A stretch of DNA of 64,000 bases from JALYNX01 sp963780755 (GCA_963780755.1 CAWACX010000001.1:310001-374000), one strand, 5' to 3'; positions 23,803-34,022 are shown, numbered from the stretch's first letter. Numbers and translations: made by a program. The notes: generated from the letters alone by a model not told the origin.

Positions 23803-25611
23803 GTGACCACTCAAACGCGCATCCGCAACTTCTCGATCATCGCCCACATCGACCACGGCAAGTCGACCCTGGCCGATCGCCTCCTCGAGCGCACCGGCGC
23901 GGTCAGCGAGCGTGACATGAGGGAGCAGGTCCTCGACACCATGGACCTGGAGCGCGAACGAGGGATCACGATCAAGGCGCAGACCGTGCGGCTGCGCCAT
24001 GTTGCCGAGGACGGCGAAGAGTACGTCCTCAACCTGATAGACACCCCGGGCCACGTCGACTTCTCCTACGAGGTGTCGAGGTCGCTTGCTGCATGCGAAG
24101 GGGCACTGCTGCTCACGGATGCAGCCCAGGGAGTCCAGGCCCAAACATTGGCCAATGCCTACCTGGCGGTGGACGCCGGGCTGGAGGTGATCCCGGCGAT
24201 CAACAAGATCGACCTGGTGGCGGCCGACCCGGAGCGGGTCGCCGGGGAGATCGTCAACATCCTTGGGGGCGAGCCCGACGACGTGCTTCGGATCTCGGCC
24301 AAAACCGGTGCCGGCATCGGCGAGCTGTTGCAGATTCTCGTGGAGCAGGTCCCGGCCCCGACCGGAGATCCCGACGGCCCGCTGCGAGCCTTGGTGTTCG
24401 ACTCCTACTACGACGCCTACAGGGGAGTGGTCTGTTACGTCCGGGTCGTCGACGGCCGCCTCAACTCTGGCAAGCGAGTCCGATTCATGGCGACCGGGGA
24501 GACCCACGATGCCAATGAGATCGGGGTGCTCACTCCCGGAGCGAAACCGGTCAACTCCCTGGGCGTCGGCGAGGTCGGCTATCTGATAACCGGGGTCAAG
24601 GAGATCGACCGGATCAAGGTTGGGGACACCCTCACCGACTCGACACGGCCTGCCACCGACCCGCTCCCTGGCTATGCGGAGCCGAAGCCGATGGTGTTCT
24701 CGGGGGTGTTTCCAACAGACGGCGACGATTTCGAGCGCTTGCGCGAGGCCCTGGAGAAGCTGCGGCTCAACGATGCCTCGCTCGTTTTCGAGCCCGAGAG
24801 CAGCCGGGCCCTGGGCTTTGGCTTCCGTTGCGGGTTCCTGGGGCTGCTCCACATGGAGATCATTCGGGAGCGTCTGGAGCGGGAGTACGACCTGGACCTG
24901 GTGGCCACCGCACCTTCGGTTGCCTACCGGGTCACCATGCCGGACGGCTCGGTGCGGGAGATCAAGTCGCCCCAGGACCTGCCCGACCCCGCCAATCTCT
25001 CTGGGCTGGCGGAGCCGTATGTGCGGACCATGATCCTGACTCCCACCGAGTTCGTAGGCCCGATCATGGAGCTGGCGACTGCGCACCGCGGTGAGATCGG
25101 CAACATGAACTACCTGGGGCCGGAGCGCGTCGAGCTCGACTGCGATCTCCCCCTGGCCGAGATCGTCTTCGGGTTCTTCGACCAGCTCAAGTCGCGGTCC
25201 AAGGGGTACGCCTCCCTCGACTACGAACCGGTGGGCTATCGGGAGGCGCAGTTGGTCAAGGTCGACATCCTGCTCAACGGCCAGCCGGTGGATGCTTTTT
25301 CGGCGATCGTGCACCGGGACAAGGCCCAGGATTACGGCAAGACCATGACCACAAGGCTTCGGGCGCTGATCCCACGCCAACTCTTCGACGTCCCCATCCA
25401 GGCCGCCATCGGAGGTCGGATCATCAGCCGGGAAACGGTCAAGGCGAAGCGCAAGGACGTGATCGCCAAGTGTTACGGCGGGGACGTCAGCAGGAAGAAG
25501 AAGCTCCTTCAGAAGCAGAAGGAGGGGAAGAAGCGGATGAAGATGGTGGGGTCGGTGGAGGTGCCCCAGGAGGCCTTCGTGGCGGCGCTCAAAGTCGACG
25601 ACGACGAATGA
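23803..25611 (+). CDS. lepA: Elongation factor 4 (LepA) GTPase
   Basis: A 602-residue translational GTPase. G1 is IAHIDHGKSTLADRL, the switch region has LERERGITIKAQTV, G3 is DTPGHVDF, and G4 is NKID. EF-G-like domains follow, and the C-terminal LepA domain includes FFDQLKSRSKGYASLDYEPV and a lysine-rich end KCYGGDVSRKKKLLQKQKEG. It acts on stalled ribosomes. GTG start. The hemW start overlaps the stop (ATGA), beginning a long coupled series of housekeeping genes. Confidence 0.97.
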   Translation: MTTQTRIRNFSIIAHIDHGKSTLADRLLERTGAVSERDMREQVLDTMDLERERGITIKAQTVRLRHVAEDGEEYVLNLIDTPGHVDFSYEVSRSLAACEGALLLTDAAQGVQAQTLANAYLAVDAGLEVIPAINKIDLVAADPERVAGEIVNILGGEPDDVLRISAKTGAGIGELLQILVEQVPAPTGDPDGPLRALVFDSYYDAYRGVVCYVRVVDGRLNSGKRVRFMATGETHDANEIGVLTPGAKPVNSLGVGEVGYLITGVKEIDRIKVGDTLTDSTRPATDPLPGYAEPKPMVFSGVFPTDGDDFERLREALEKLRLNDASLVFEPESSRALGFGFRCGFLGLLHMEIIRERLEREYDLDLVATAPSVAYRVTMPDGSVREIKSPQDLPDPANLSGLAEPYVRTMILTPTEFVGPIMELATAHRGEIGNMNYLGPERVELDCDLPLAEIVFGFFDQLKSRSKGYASLDYEPVGYREAQLVKVDILLNGQPVDAFSAIVHRDKAQDYGKTMTTRLRALIPRQLFDVPIQAAIGGRIISRETVKAKRKDVIAKCYGGDVSRKKKLLQKQKEGKKRMKMVGSVEVPQEAFVAALKVDDDE

Positions 25612-26777
25612 CCCCGGTGGACGAGTTCGCCGGCCTCCGTGCCGCGTACGTCCACATTCCGTTCTGCTCCGCGGTTTGCCCCTATTGCGACTTTGCCGTG
25701 GTGGCCGGGGCAGAGGCCCTCATCGACCGCTACGCGGCCGCGGTGATCGCCGAGATCGAGATGTCGCCCCGGTTCGGCCCGCTGGATTCGGTGTACTTCG
25801 GTGGTGGCACCCCAAGCCACGTCCCACCCGACGTTCTGGGCCGGATCCTCGAGGCGCTCGACCGACACCATCAACTGGCAGTCGGTGCCGAAGTGTCGTT
25901 GGAGGCCAACCCGGAGGACTTCGACGCCGATCGGGGAAGGGAACTGGTGGGACTCGGCTTCAACCGGGTCTCGTTCGGGGCCCAGAGCTTCGACGGCGCG
26001 GTGCTCGCGGCGCTGGGGCGCCGGCACGGTCCCGAGCAGATCAGGGCCTCGGTGGCCGCGGCGCGAGCGGCGGGGTTCCAAAGCGTGTCAGTCGATCTGA
26101 TTTTCGGCACACCTGGGGAGACGGACGAATCATGGGCCGAGAGCCTCGAGCAGGCCATCGCCGCAGGGGTGGACCACGTCTCCTGTTATGCGCTCACGGT
26201 GGAGCCCGGCACTCCGCTCAACAAGGCTGTCATGGGAGGGGCCCCGGCTCCCGATCCGGACGTCCAAGCCAGCCGGTACGAAACCGCCCTCGATCGCCTG
26301 GGATCGGCCGGATACCAGCGATACGAGGTCTCCAATTGGAGCCGGCCCGGCCATGAGTGTCGTTACAACCTGACGGTTTGGGCCCAGGGCAATTATGAGG
26401 CCTACGGGAACGGCGCCCACCGGTTTCGGGATGGCGCCCGCAGTCACAACGTTCGCCGGCTCGAGGCCTACCTCGACCGCGTGGAGCAGGGGGAGCGCCC
26501 GATCGCCGGTGTCGAGCCGGTCGAGGGTTGGGAGGTCGAGATCGACCGCCTCTTCGTCGGTCTTCGCCGTGTGGCAGGGGTCGCCCGTGGTCCCGGCGTG
26601 GATGCCCTTCTCGCCACCGCTGACGGCGCCCGGCTCGTAGAAGCCGGAGTGATCGATCTCACGGCGGACCGTCTCATTGTGAGGAGGCCGCTGCTCACCG
26701 ATGCGGTGCACCGCGCGGTACTCGGACTGGATGCACCCGCGGGGTGGGTGGAGCCGGCAACTGCGGATATCGTGTAG
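25608..26777 (+). CDS. hemW: Radical SAM protein HemW (coproporphyrinogen oxidase-like)
   Basis: A 389-residue radical SAM protein. The 4Fe-4S motif is C-x3-C-x2-C in HIPFCSAVCPYCDFAV (~residues 17-32). YFGGGTPS, EVSLEANPEDFD and RVSFGAQSFD follow, then VDLIFGTPGE and a C-terminal HemW-type domain. HemW inserts or traffics heme; HemN activity would need an extra C-terminal pattern that I do not see. The start is the ATG overlapping the lepA stop; upstream frame is lepA antisense noise. hrcA follows 2 nt later. Confidence 0.93.
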   Translation: MTPVDEFAGLRAAYVHIPFCSAVCPYCDFAVVAGAEALIDRYAAAVIAEIEMSPRFGPLDSVYFGGGTPSHVPPDVLGRILEALDRHHQLAVGAEVSLEANPEDFDADRGRELVGLGFNRVSFGAQSFDGAVLAALGRRHGPEQIRASVAAARAAGFQSVSVDLIFGTPGETDESWAESLEQAIAAGVDHVSCYALTVEPGTPLNKAVMGGAPAPDPDVQASRYETALDRLGSAGYQRYEVSNWSRPGHECRYNLTVWAQGNYEAYGNGAHRFRDGARSHNVRRLEAYLDRVEQGERPIAGVEPVEGWEVEIDRLFVGLRRVAGVARGPGVDALLATADGARLVEAGVIDLTADRLIVRRPLLTDAVHRAVLGLDAPAGWVEPATADIV

Positions 26778-26779
26778 TC

Positions 26780-27778
26780 ATGCTCGAAGACCGCAGGTCG
26801 GAGATCCTCAGGGCTCTCGTCGAGGAGCACATTCGGACCGGTGAGCCGGTCAGTTCCCGTGTCATCGTCGACAGGGCGCACCTCGGTGTGTCCACTGCGA
26901 CCGTGAGAAACGACCTGGCCGCGCTGGAGCAGGAGGGATTCGTGGTCCAGCCCCACACCTCGGCGGGCAGGATTCCCACGGCCCTTGCCTATCGCTATTA
27001 CGTCGACCATCTCAGCCCGGGTCGGCTCCGTTCCGGCGCCCAGGCCAAAGTGAGCTCCTTCTTCGGTGAAGTCCACCTCGAGCTCTCCAAGCTGCTCAAG
27101 GCGACGTCAGACCTCCTGGCAGAGATCACCGACCTCCCTTCGGTGGTGGTCGCCCCAGGCATCGTGGGGGACACGGTTCGGTCGGTGCACAGCGTCCAGG
27201 TGACCGCCGACCAGATCCTCATCGTCGTTGTCACCGAGGGCGGCAGGGTGCTCCAACAGCGCGGCCGGGTCCGGGTCCCGGTCACTCCGCTCGAGATCGA
27301 GGAGGCGCAGCGTGTCGTGAACGCGGCCGTCGTTGGGGGTGACCTCGGCGTCGGCCTCGAGTTCGGCGATGAGGTCATCGGCCACCTGGAGGAAGGGACC
27401 AAGGAAGCTGTGCTCACCATGGCCGACGGCCTCCATCTGGCGGCGTCATCGGGCTCGGAGATCTTCGTCGGCGGCACACAGCGCCTCGCCTCGGTGTGGG
27501 AGGACCTCTCTGCCATGCAACAGGTGCTCGAAGTCCTGGAGCGGGAGGCCGAGGTGATGCGGGTCCTGGCCGGCGCGTCGGGCACCTCGATTCAGATCGG
27601 CTCCCAGCTCGGCGGCGACGTCGATCTCGCCGTGGTCTCGAAGACATATGACGCAGGTGGCGCCGGCGGCTCGGTAGGCGTCATCGGCCCGATGCGGATG
27701 AACTACAAGAGGGCGATCTCGGCGGTTGAAGAGGTCTCCCGTGAGCTCGAGGATCAGATCGGGTCTCAGGCCGACTGA
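26780..27778 (+). CDS. hrcA: Heat-inducible transcription repressor HrcA
   Basis: A 332-residue repressor. The N-terminal winged helix contains RRSEILRALVEEHIRTGEPV and STATVRNDLAALEQEGFV, followed by QPHTSAGRIPTALAYRYYVD, the strongest HrcA signature. The C-terminal domain ends with IGPMRMNYKRAISAVEEVSR. It binds CIRCE operators. I saw no CIRCE sequence (TTAGCACTC/GAGTGCTAA) in this window, so its targets (groES/groEL) would lie elsewhere. dnaJ follows 5 nt later. Confidence 0.95.
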   Translation: MLEDRRSEILRALVEEHIRTGEPVSSRVIVDRAHLGVSTATVRNDLAALEQEGFVVQPHTSAGRIPTALAYRYYVDHLSPGRLRSGAQAKVSSFFGEVHLELSKLLKATSDLLAEITDLPSVVVAPGIVGDTVRSVHSVQVTADQILIVVVTEGGRVLQQRGRVRVPVTPLEIEEAQRVVNAAVVGGDLGVGLEFGDEVIGHLEEGTKEAVLTMADGLHLAASSGSEIFVGGTQRLASVWEDLSAMQQVLEVLEREAEVMRVLAGASGTSIQIGSQLGGDVDLAVVSKTYDAGGAGGSVGVIGPMRMNYKRAISAVEEVSRELEDQIGSQAD

Positions 27779-27783
27779 ATCGA

Positions 27784-28857
27784 ATGGCCAGGGACTATTA
27801 CTCGGTGCTCGGGGTCGGTAGGGACGCGACCACCGAAGAGATCAAGAAGGCCTTCCGCCAGGCGGCCCGGGGCAGTCACCCCGACTCCAACCCTGGGGAC
27901 CCCCAAGCCGAAGTCCGGTTCAGGGAGGCCGCCGAGGCATACGAGGTGCTGGTCGATCCCGAGCGCAGGCGACGCTACGACCGGGGAGATGCGATCGACC
28001 TCTCCGACATCTTCTCGGGAATGGGCGGGTTCGACGACATCCTGCGGTCGGTGTTCGGCGAAGGAGGGCTCTTCGGAACCTCCGGCGGCCGTACCGCTCG
28101 AGGTCGAGACATCCTGGTCAGGGTCGAAGTCGAGCTAGGTGAGGCAGCCTTCGGGACCGATGTCGTCGCCGCATTCCATGCCCAAGTGCCCTGCGCCAAT
28201 TGCCAGGGGAGTGGGGCCGAGCCCGGCTCCGGCGTGGTCACCTGCCCCCAGTGCGGGGGAGGCGGGTCGGTCCGGATGGCACGCCGTTCCCTGTTCGGGA
28301 CCATGATGACCGTCGGGAACTGCCCGACCTGTCACGGCGAAGGGTCGCTGATCAACGAGCACTGTCATCTCTGCGCAGGCACCGGGGCGATCTCCCAAGA
28401 GGTGTCGGTGAATGTCGAGGTGCCCGCTGGAGTCTCCACCGGGACCCGACTCCGGCTCACCGGGCGGGGAGAGTCAGGGGGCGCTCCGGTGCCCCCGGCG
28501 ACCTGTATGTCGAAGTCGTGGTCCGCCCCGACCCCCGTTTTGAGCGTATCGACTCCGATCTGATCCACCAGGTTTCGGTGGGAATCGCCGAGGCGACCCT
28601 GGGCTCCCGGGTCGAAGTCCCGATGATCGAGGGCGGCTCGGTCGATCTCGATATCCCACCTGGGACCCAACCCGGGGCTGTGTTCCGCTTGGACGGGCTG
28701 GGGATGCCATACCTGGGTCGGCGGGGCCGCGGCGACCTGCAGGGTCGTGGTCGGTGTGCGAGTCCCCGAGGTTCTCAGCGCCGAGGAAGAGGCATTACTC
28801 CGGCAATGGGCCGACCTCCGAGGGGAGCGGACCGACCGCCCGGCCTCGACCGGGTGA
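27784..28857 (+). CDS. dnaJ: Chaperone DnaJ, two frameshifts
   Basis: The reconstructed protein is about 357 residues. The J domain has YYSVLGVGRD and the H-P-D at SHPDSNPGDP. A G-rich stretch follows, then four zinc-finger repeats (CANCQGSGAE, CPQCGGGGSV, CPTCHGEGSL, CHLCAGTGAI), then the substrate domain (GDLYVEVVVRPDPRFERIDS, DIPPGTQPGAVFRLDGLGMP). The frame breaks near 28480, where a run of five G should be six, and near 28742, where GGG after CTGCA should be GG. Both look like homopolymer indels. Its stop shares one base with rsmE (TGATG). Confidence 0.88.
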
Positions 28858-29507
28858 TGCGACACATCCCCCATCTCTATCTCGGTGGGGCCTGGGACGA
28901 TGCCTCCCTGTTCCTCTCCCCGGAGCAGGCGCATCATCTGGAACGGGTGCTCCGCATCGGCTCGGGAGCGGAAGTCACTTACACCGACGGCCGGGGCCGG
29001 ATCGGTCAGGGAAGCTATCGGGGCGGCGAGGTGATCAGGGGTGAGGAATCCACCGTCGGTCGTCCCAATCAACTCAAATTCGCAGTCGCACCCCCGGCGA
29101 ACCGCGACAGGTGCCGTTTCCTGGTCGAGAAACTCGCAGAGCTCGGGGTCGCCCGCCTGGAATGGCTGGACACCCGCTATGGCGAAGGGAAGGTCCCGTC
29201 GGTTGAGAAGGTGAGCGGGTGGGCGGTGGGGGCACTGGAGCAGTCCCGGGGCGCCTGGCTGACCGAAGTCGGCACGGAATTGGTGAAATGGAGCGACCTG
29301 GAGCGGCCTCTCGCCATCGCCGCCCCCGGGGGCGACCAAGAGCCCATCGAGGTGGTCACCATGGCAATTGGGCCCGAAGGGGGCTGGGACCCAGCCGAAC
29401 TGCCCGGGGACGCCGGGTTGGTGGACCTCGGTCCCACGATTTTGCGTGTCGAGACCGCCGCAGTGGTCGCTGCCTCCCGTTTCGGCAGGCCCTGGCACGG
29501 GGCGTGA
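28857..29507 (+). CDS. rsmE: 16S rRNA m3U1498 methyltransferase RsmE
   Basis: A 216-residue SPOUT methyltransferase. The N-terminal PUA-like domain has LSPEQAHHLERVLRIGSGAE, and the knot has MAIGPEGGWDPAEL and LGPTILRVETAAVVAASRFG, with E-Q-S-x-x-A near GALEQSRGAW. It methylates U1498 in 16S rRNA. Start ATG 28857 overlaps the dnaJ stop, as is common for this pair. Confidence 0.95.
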   Translation: MRHIPHLYLGGAWDDASLFLSPEQAHHLERVLRIGSGAEVTYTDGRGRIGQGSYRGGEVIRGEESTVGRPNQLKFAVAPPANRDRCRFLVEKLAELGVARLEWLDTRYGEGKVPSVEKVSGWAVGALEQSRGAWLTEVGTELVKWSDLERPLAIAAPGGDQEPIEVVTMAIGPEGGWDPAELPGDAGLVDLGPTILRVETAAVVAASRFGRPWHGA

Positions 29508-29551
29508 CGACCTTCTAGTATTTCCCACGGGCTCACGGGAGAGCAGAATCC

Positions 29552-29965
29552 TTGGTCGATAAATTCAGTGCCTCTCTTGGCGTGCGCCTTCGGGCAGCAA
29601 GACGGCAGAGGGGTTGGTCCTTGGGAGAGGTAGAGGCCTTCACCGACGGCGAGTTCAAAGCGTCGGTGGTAGGTGCCTACGAACGCGGGGAGCGCGCCAT
29701 CAGCGTCCAGCGGCTCACCCGGCTCGCTGAGGTCTACGGCGTCGGCCCCACCGACCTCTTTCCTGGTTCGCGCCCAGTCGACGGCCCGGTGATCGACATC
29801 GATGCCGTCGCCTCTGGCAGGGACCACGATCTGGTCGACCGGTACCTGGCTGCCATCCAGTTCATGCGTCGTGAGGGCACTCCCGGCGAGGTGCGCGATT
29901 CGGACAAGGCAGTCATCTCCTCCCTTCTCGAGTCCTCGATCGAGTCCGTTCCCGAGCCTGATTGA
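29552..29965 (+). CDS. BldD-like XRE-family regulator
   Basis: A 137-residue protein. The N-terminal helix-turn-helix (LGVRLRAARRQRGWSLGEVE, then ASVVGAYERGERAISVQRLT, LAEVYGVGPTDLF) closely follows Streptomyces BldD, a c-di-GMP-dependent repressor. The C-terminal ~60 residues would be the ligand domain, and the R-G-D pattern of BldD's c-di-GMP signature appears only loosely (SGRDHD). TTG start with GGGAGAGCAG upstream. It is an unusual insertion in the otherwise common rsmE-phoH order. Confidence 0.72.
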   Translation: MVDKFSASLGVRLRAARRQRGWSLGEVEAFTDGEFKASVVGAYERGERAISVQRLTRLAEVYGVGPTDLFPGSRPVDGPVIDIDAVASGRDHDLVDRYLAAIQFMRREGTPGEVRDSDKAVISSLLESSIESVPEPD

Positions 29966-30031
29966 TATATCTGGCTGAATTCCGGTTCCCGGATAGAATT
30001 CTGATGACGCCACAACTGAGGCGTCTGCCCT

Positions 30032-31003
30032 GTGTCCCCTGACCAAATCGAAGCGCACGTACGCGTCCCCAGCCACCATCTGCTGCTAGATCTGCTGGGA
30101 GACTCCGATAGCCATCTCCGGCAGGTCGAAGACCACTTCCCGGAGGTGCGGTTCGTCGCGCGCGGTGACGAGATCGCACTCAGGGGCGATGAGATCGCTG
30201 TCGAGAAGGCCCGCACCGTTCTCGGCGAGCTCCTGATACTGGTCCAGGAGGGCCACCAGCTCGACGCGGGAAGGGTCGACGAGGTGGTCAAGATGGTCCG
30301 GGACGAGGTCCCCAGCCCGTCGGGGATCCTCAGTGACGGGATCCCGGTGGGGCGAGGCCGGATGATCCGTCCCAAGACCCACGGCCAGCAGAAGTACATG
30401 GAGGCGATCCGGGAGAACACCCTCACCTTCGGCTTGGGCCCGGCAGGCACCGGTAAGACCTATCTGGCAATGGCGGCCGCGGTCGCCAGCTTGGTCAACG
30501 GGTCGGTGCGCCGGATCATCCTGACCCGACCCGCGGTCGAAGCAGGTGAGCGTCTCGGCTTCCTCCCCGGCGACCTCGCCGCCAAGGTCGACCCGTATCT
30601 CCGCCCCCTGTACGACGCGTTGTGGGACATGCTCGGCGCCGAAGAGACCGCATCGCTCATCGACAAGGGAACCATCGAGATCGCTCCACTCGCTTATATG
30701 CGAGGAAGGACCCTGAACGATGCATGTGTCATCCTCGATGAGGCCCAGAACACGTCGCCGGAGCAGATGAAGATGTTCCTCACCCGGCTCGGCTTCAACT
30801 CGAAGATGATCATCACCGGGGACCTCACCCAGACCGATCTCCCCGACAACCGGCGGTCAGGGCTCAACGTGGTCAGGGAGATCCTTCGAGACATCCCCGG
30901 CGTCAGCTTCGTGGAACTCACCGCCCGTGACGTGGTCCGACATCGGATAGTGGCCTCGATCGTCGAGGCCTACGCGCGCTTCGAGAGCGAGCACAAGCGG
31001 TGA
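30032..31003 (+). CDS. PhoH-family ATPase
   Basis: A 323-residue PhoH-like NTPase. A ~110-residue N-terminal KH-like region precedes the ATPase domain: Walker A is GPAGTGKTYLAMAAAVAS (~residues 137-154), LTRPAVEAGERLGFLPGDLA is the family hallmark, and Walker B is CVILDEAQNTSPEQM. It lies upstream of the metalloprotein YbeY gene as in most bacteria and may assist ribosomal RNA metabolism. GTG start. A TAGAAT -10-like box sits at 29994-29999, and pgpH overlaps the stop (GTGA). Confidence 0.92.
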   Translation: MSPDQIEAHVRVPSHHLLLDLLGDSDSHLRQVEDHFPEVRFVARGDEIALRGDEIAVEKARTVLGELLILVQEGHQLDAGRVDEVVKMVRDEVPSPSGILSDGIPVGRGRMIRPKTHGQQKYMEAIRENTLTFGLGPAGTGKTYLAMAAAVASLVNGSVRRIILTRPAVEAGERLGFLPGDLAAKVDPYLRPLYDALWDMLGAEETASLIDKGTIEIAPLAYMRGRTLNDACVILDEAQNTSPEQMKMFLTRLGFNSKMIITGDLTQTDLPDNRRSGLNVVREILRDIPGVSFVELTARDVVRHRIVASIVEAYARFESEHKR

Positions 31004-33526
31004 AGCGGCCGGCCGTCATCAGGGCGGCGATCTTCGTGGTGGTGGTGGCCGCCACCTGGGGTGTCCTTTCCCTGGGCACCGGGGTGACCAATCCAGACCT
31101 CGAAGTCGGGGCTCTGGCCTCCCAGGACTACCTGGCCCGACAGCCGGCCGAAGTAATCGACACCGTGGCCACCGAAGCCGAAGCGACCGAGGCCATGAAC
31201 GACGTGCCCCCGGTCCGGGAGACCAACATCGAGGTCGAGAACCAGGTCCGAGACCAGATCAACGCCCTCTTCGACGACGTCGCGGCGTCTCGCTGTGGCC
31301 GACCCGCCGGAGACCACAGTCACGACCTTGCCCCCGACCACCACGACTACCACCACGGCACCGGCCGAAGGTGAGGCAGTCCCTGAGCCACCGGCGCCAG
31401 CCCAACTGAGTGGCGTGGTCTTCCTCGACACCGACGGTGATGGCGAGTTCCTCCCTGACGCCGAGATCCCCCGGCCGGATCGTGGTCTGGAAGGCGTGAC
31501 CATCCAGATCCCCGTGGGCGGGGAGGTGGAGACGGCGGTGACCGGGCCCGACGGAGTCTGGACCATCGAGGTCCCGGCGGGACAAGTGGTCCTGGGGATC
31601 GATGCCGGTGACGCTCAGATACCAACGGGATACTTCGTCGGCACCGAGAACCTCAATCAACTGGTGGAGTGCGACCCCGGCTCTGAGTGCAATGGGACCC
31701 CGATCGGTTTCGAGGTCAACCTCCGCCCCATCGAGGAGATCACCGAACGGATCGCGGCCAGCCATCCCGTCGAGGATCAGACCGTGATGGTGCTCGCTGC
31801 CACCGCGTCCGACGACGTGATTCGGGCCGCACTCGGTGAGCCCCTTCACCTCGATCCAGGTATCCGCCAGGCCACGCTCGAGGAGATCAACGAGCTGTTC
31901 GGGCTCCGGGTCACCCCCGAAGAGCTGGCCGATACCAGGGCCAACCAACGGTCCAATCCACCTCTCGTCTTCTACAGCGACACCAACCCCCCGGCGCAGG
32001 ATGAAGAGGCGAGCGATGCGGCCGGTGAGGTGGTGGCCACCTTTCTTCAGGCGAACTACCTCGAAGACCCTGCCCAGACCCAGGCTGCACGGGATGAAGC
32101 TGCCGGCGAAGTGCTGGACAACCCAATCACTGCGTCCTACACGGCAGAGCAAGTCATTGTGAGCCAGGGCGCCGCCCTCACCCAACTCGACATCGACGCC
32201 ATCGACCAGACCGGGGCGATCTTGCCGGCGAGCCAGGCCCAGGGCGGGCTGCTGGCAATGGTGGCCGTCCTCATCCTGATGCTCGGTCTCTACCTGGCTC
32301 GGTTCCGGGCCGAGTTCTGGGCCCGCCCCCGGATGCTGGCTCTCCTTGGGATCCTGATCGTCCTCGCCGCGGCTTCGGTCAGGGCCACGGTCGCCATCGA
32401 GCCCAACACCTCCTGGTACGTGTTGCCCGCTGTGGCCTTTGGCTTCATGACCGCAATTCTCTTCGACGCCCGGATCGCGATCCTCATGGCACTGGCCGTG
32501 GGAGTCCTCGCTGCGGTGGGCACCGGCGACGTCGGGATCAGTGTTTACGCCACCCTCGCCACCCTGGCCCCGATCCCATTCGTCAGCTCGGTGAGCACTC
32601 GCGGCGCGTTTCGCAACGCCGTGGTCCTTTCCTCGCTGGCAGCGGCAGGTGTCGCCGCCGCCACCTCTTGGTACTTTCACGTCGGCCCCAATGACGCCTT
32701 CCTGGAAGTCGTGGGGCTCTCTGTGGCCTGGGCCTTCGGGGTGTCGGCGATGGCCTCCCTCGTGGGCCTCGCCGGGCTCCAGTTCTTCGAGTCAGCCTTC
32801 GACATCACCACGACTTTGAGCCTGCTCGACCTCACTGATCGCAACCACGAAGGCCTCCAACTCCTCCAGGAGAAGGCATTCGGGACCTTCAACCATTCGC
32901 TCATGGTGGGCACACTTGCCGACGCAGCCGCCCGTGCCATAGGGGCCAATGCCCTACTCGCCCGGGCCATGGCCTACTACCACGACCTGGGCAAGACCGA
33001 GAACCCCACCTACTTCATCGAGAACCAGTTCGGGATCCCCAACCCTCACGACCTGCTCACGCCCGAGGAGTCAGCAGACATGATCCGCAGGCACGTCACC
33101 GACGGTGTGGCGCTTGCCCGCCAGTTCAAGATCCCCTCCGAGGTGGCCGCCGGGATCGTCAGCCACCACGGTGACGGGATCATGCGCTTCTTCTACGAGA
33201 AGGCGCGCAGCCAGAGCGGGGACAACGTGAACCCCAACGACTTCCGCCACGTCGGGTACAAGCCACGCACCGCCGAATCGGCGATTGTGATGCTCGCCGA
33301 CTCCCTCGAGGCTGCGAGTCGTGCCGTTTTCCAGGTCGAGGAGCCCAACCCAGAGGCGATCGAAAAGGTGGTCAACCGGGTGATCGATGAGAAGCTCGAC
33401 GATGGGCAGCTCCAGGACTCCCCACTCACCCAGTTCGAGATGACCCAGGTGAGAAGGGCCTTCTTCGAGTCCCTGGTCGGTCACTATCATCAACGGATCG
33501 CCTATCCGAACTTCCCCGGGACCTGA
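31000..33526 (+). CDS. pgpH: 7TM-HD family c-di-AMP phosphodiesterase (PgpH-like), with inserted SdrD B-like domain, frameshifted
   Basis: The reconstructed protein is about 841 residues. TM1 (AVIRAAIFVVVVAATWGV) is followed by an outside domain of the 7TMR-HDED type. This is interrupted by a threonine run (TTVTTLPPTTTTTTTAP) and a ~75-residue beta domain, SGVVFLDTDGDGEFLPDAEI to GVWTIEVPAG, that looks like a SdrD B/Cna-B-like, calcium-loop fold. Several TM segments precede the cytosolic HD domain: HSLMVG, YYHDLGK, and HHGDGIMRFFYEKA. The frame breaks near 31285 (an extra base in GCGGCG). PgpH enzymes degrade c-di-AMP. The position before ybeY is conserved. Confidence 0.88.
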
Positions 33527-33557
33527 TGGACGATCCTTCCAGTACCAAGGTCGGCTG

Positions 33558-34022
33558 GTGAGCGTTTTCCTGGCCGACGAGCAAACTGAAGAGCTCGACC
33601 TCGCCTTCCTCCGAGGGCTCGCAGAGTTGGTCATCTCCAACGAGGGGTATCCCGCCGACACCGAGGTGACCATCCTCCTCGTCGACGAAGACGAGATGGC
33701 TTCATACAACGAGCGTTTCCTGAGCCGGACCGGCCCCACCGATGTCCTGGCGTTCCCGGTAGAGGACATGATCGCCGGAGTCGCTCCCGATCCGGATCCA
33801 AGCGGGCCGCCGGTCATGATCGGCGACGTGATCATCGCTCCTGGCTATGTGCGGCGCCAGGCGGGCGAGCTCGAGGTCGAGTTCGAGGACGAGATGGCGC
33901 TCATGGTCACCCACGGGATCCTCCACCTGATGGGATACGACCATCAAGAGGATGGCGATGCTTCGGCCATGGAAGGCCGGGAGCGGGACCTGCTCGCCCT
34001 TGCGGGGAGGGTCAGGCGGTGA
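33558..34022 (+). CDS. ybeY: Endoribonuclease YbeY
   Basis: A 154-residue metalloprotein. The zinc motif H-G-x-L-H-x-x-G-Y-D-H is complete in THGILHLMGYDHQED (~residues 115-129), with GPTDVLAFPVEDM and MIGDVIIAPG before it. It functions in 16S rRNA 3'-end maturation and ribosome quality control. GTG start. The next gene overlaps by 4 nt (GTGA). Confidence 0.95.
   Translation: MSVFLADEQTEELDLAFLRGLAELVISNEGYPADTEVTILLVDEDEMASYNERFLSRTGPTDVLAFPVEDMIAGVAPDPDPSGPPVMIGDVIIAPGYVRRQAGELEVEFEDEMALMVTHGILHLMGYDHQEDGDASAMEGRERDLLALAGRVRR

Noticed and set aside
23302..25380. A 692-codon minus-strand open frame
   Set aside because: It is antisense to lepA; LepA has every GTPase motif, and this frame reads as low-complexity shadow.
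26744..27784. CIRCE operator near hrcA/dnaJ
   Set aside because: I looked for TTAGCACTC and GAGTGCTAA around hrcA and found neither.
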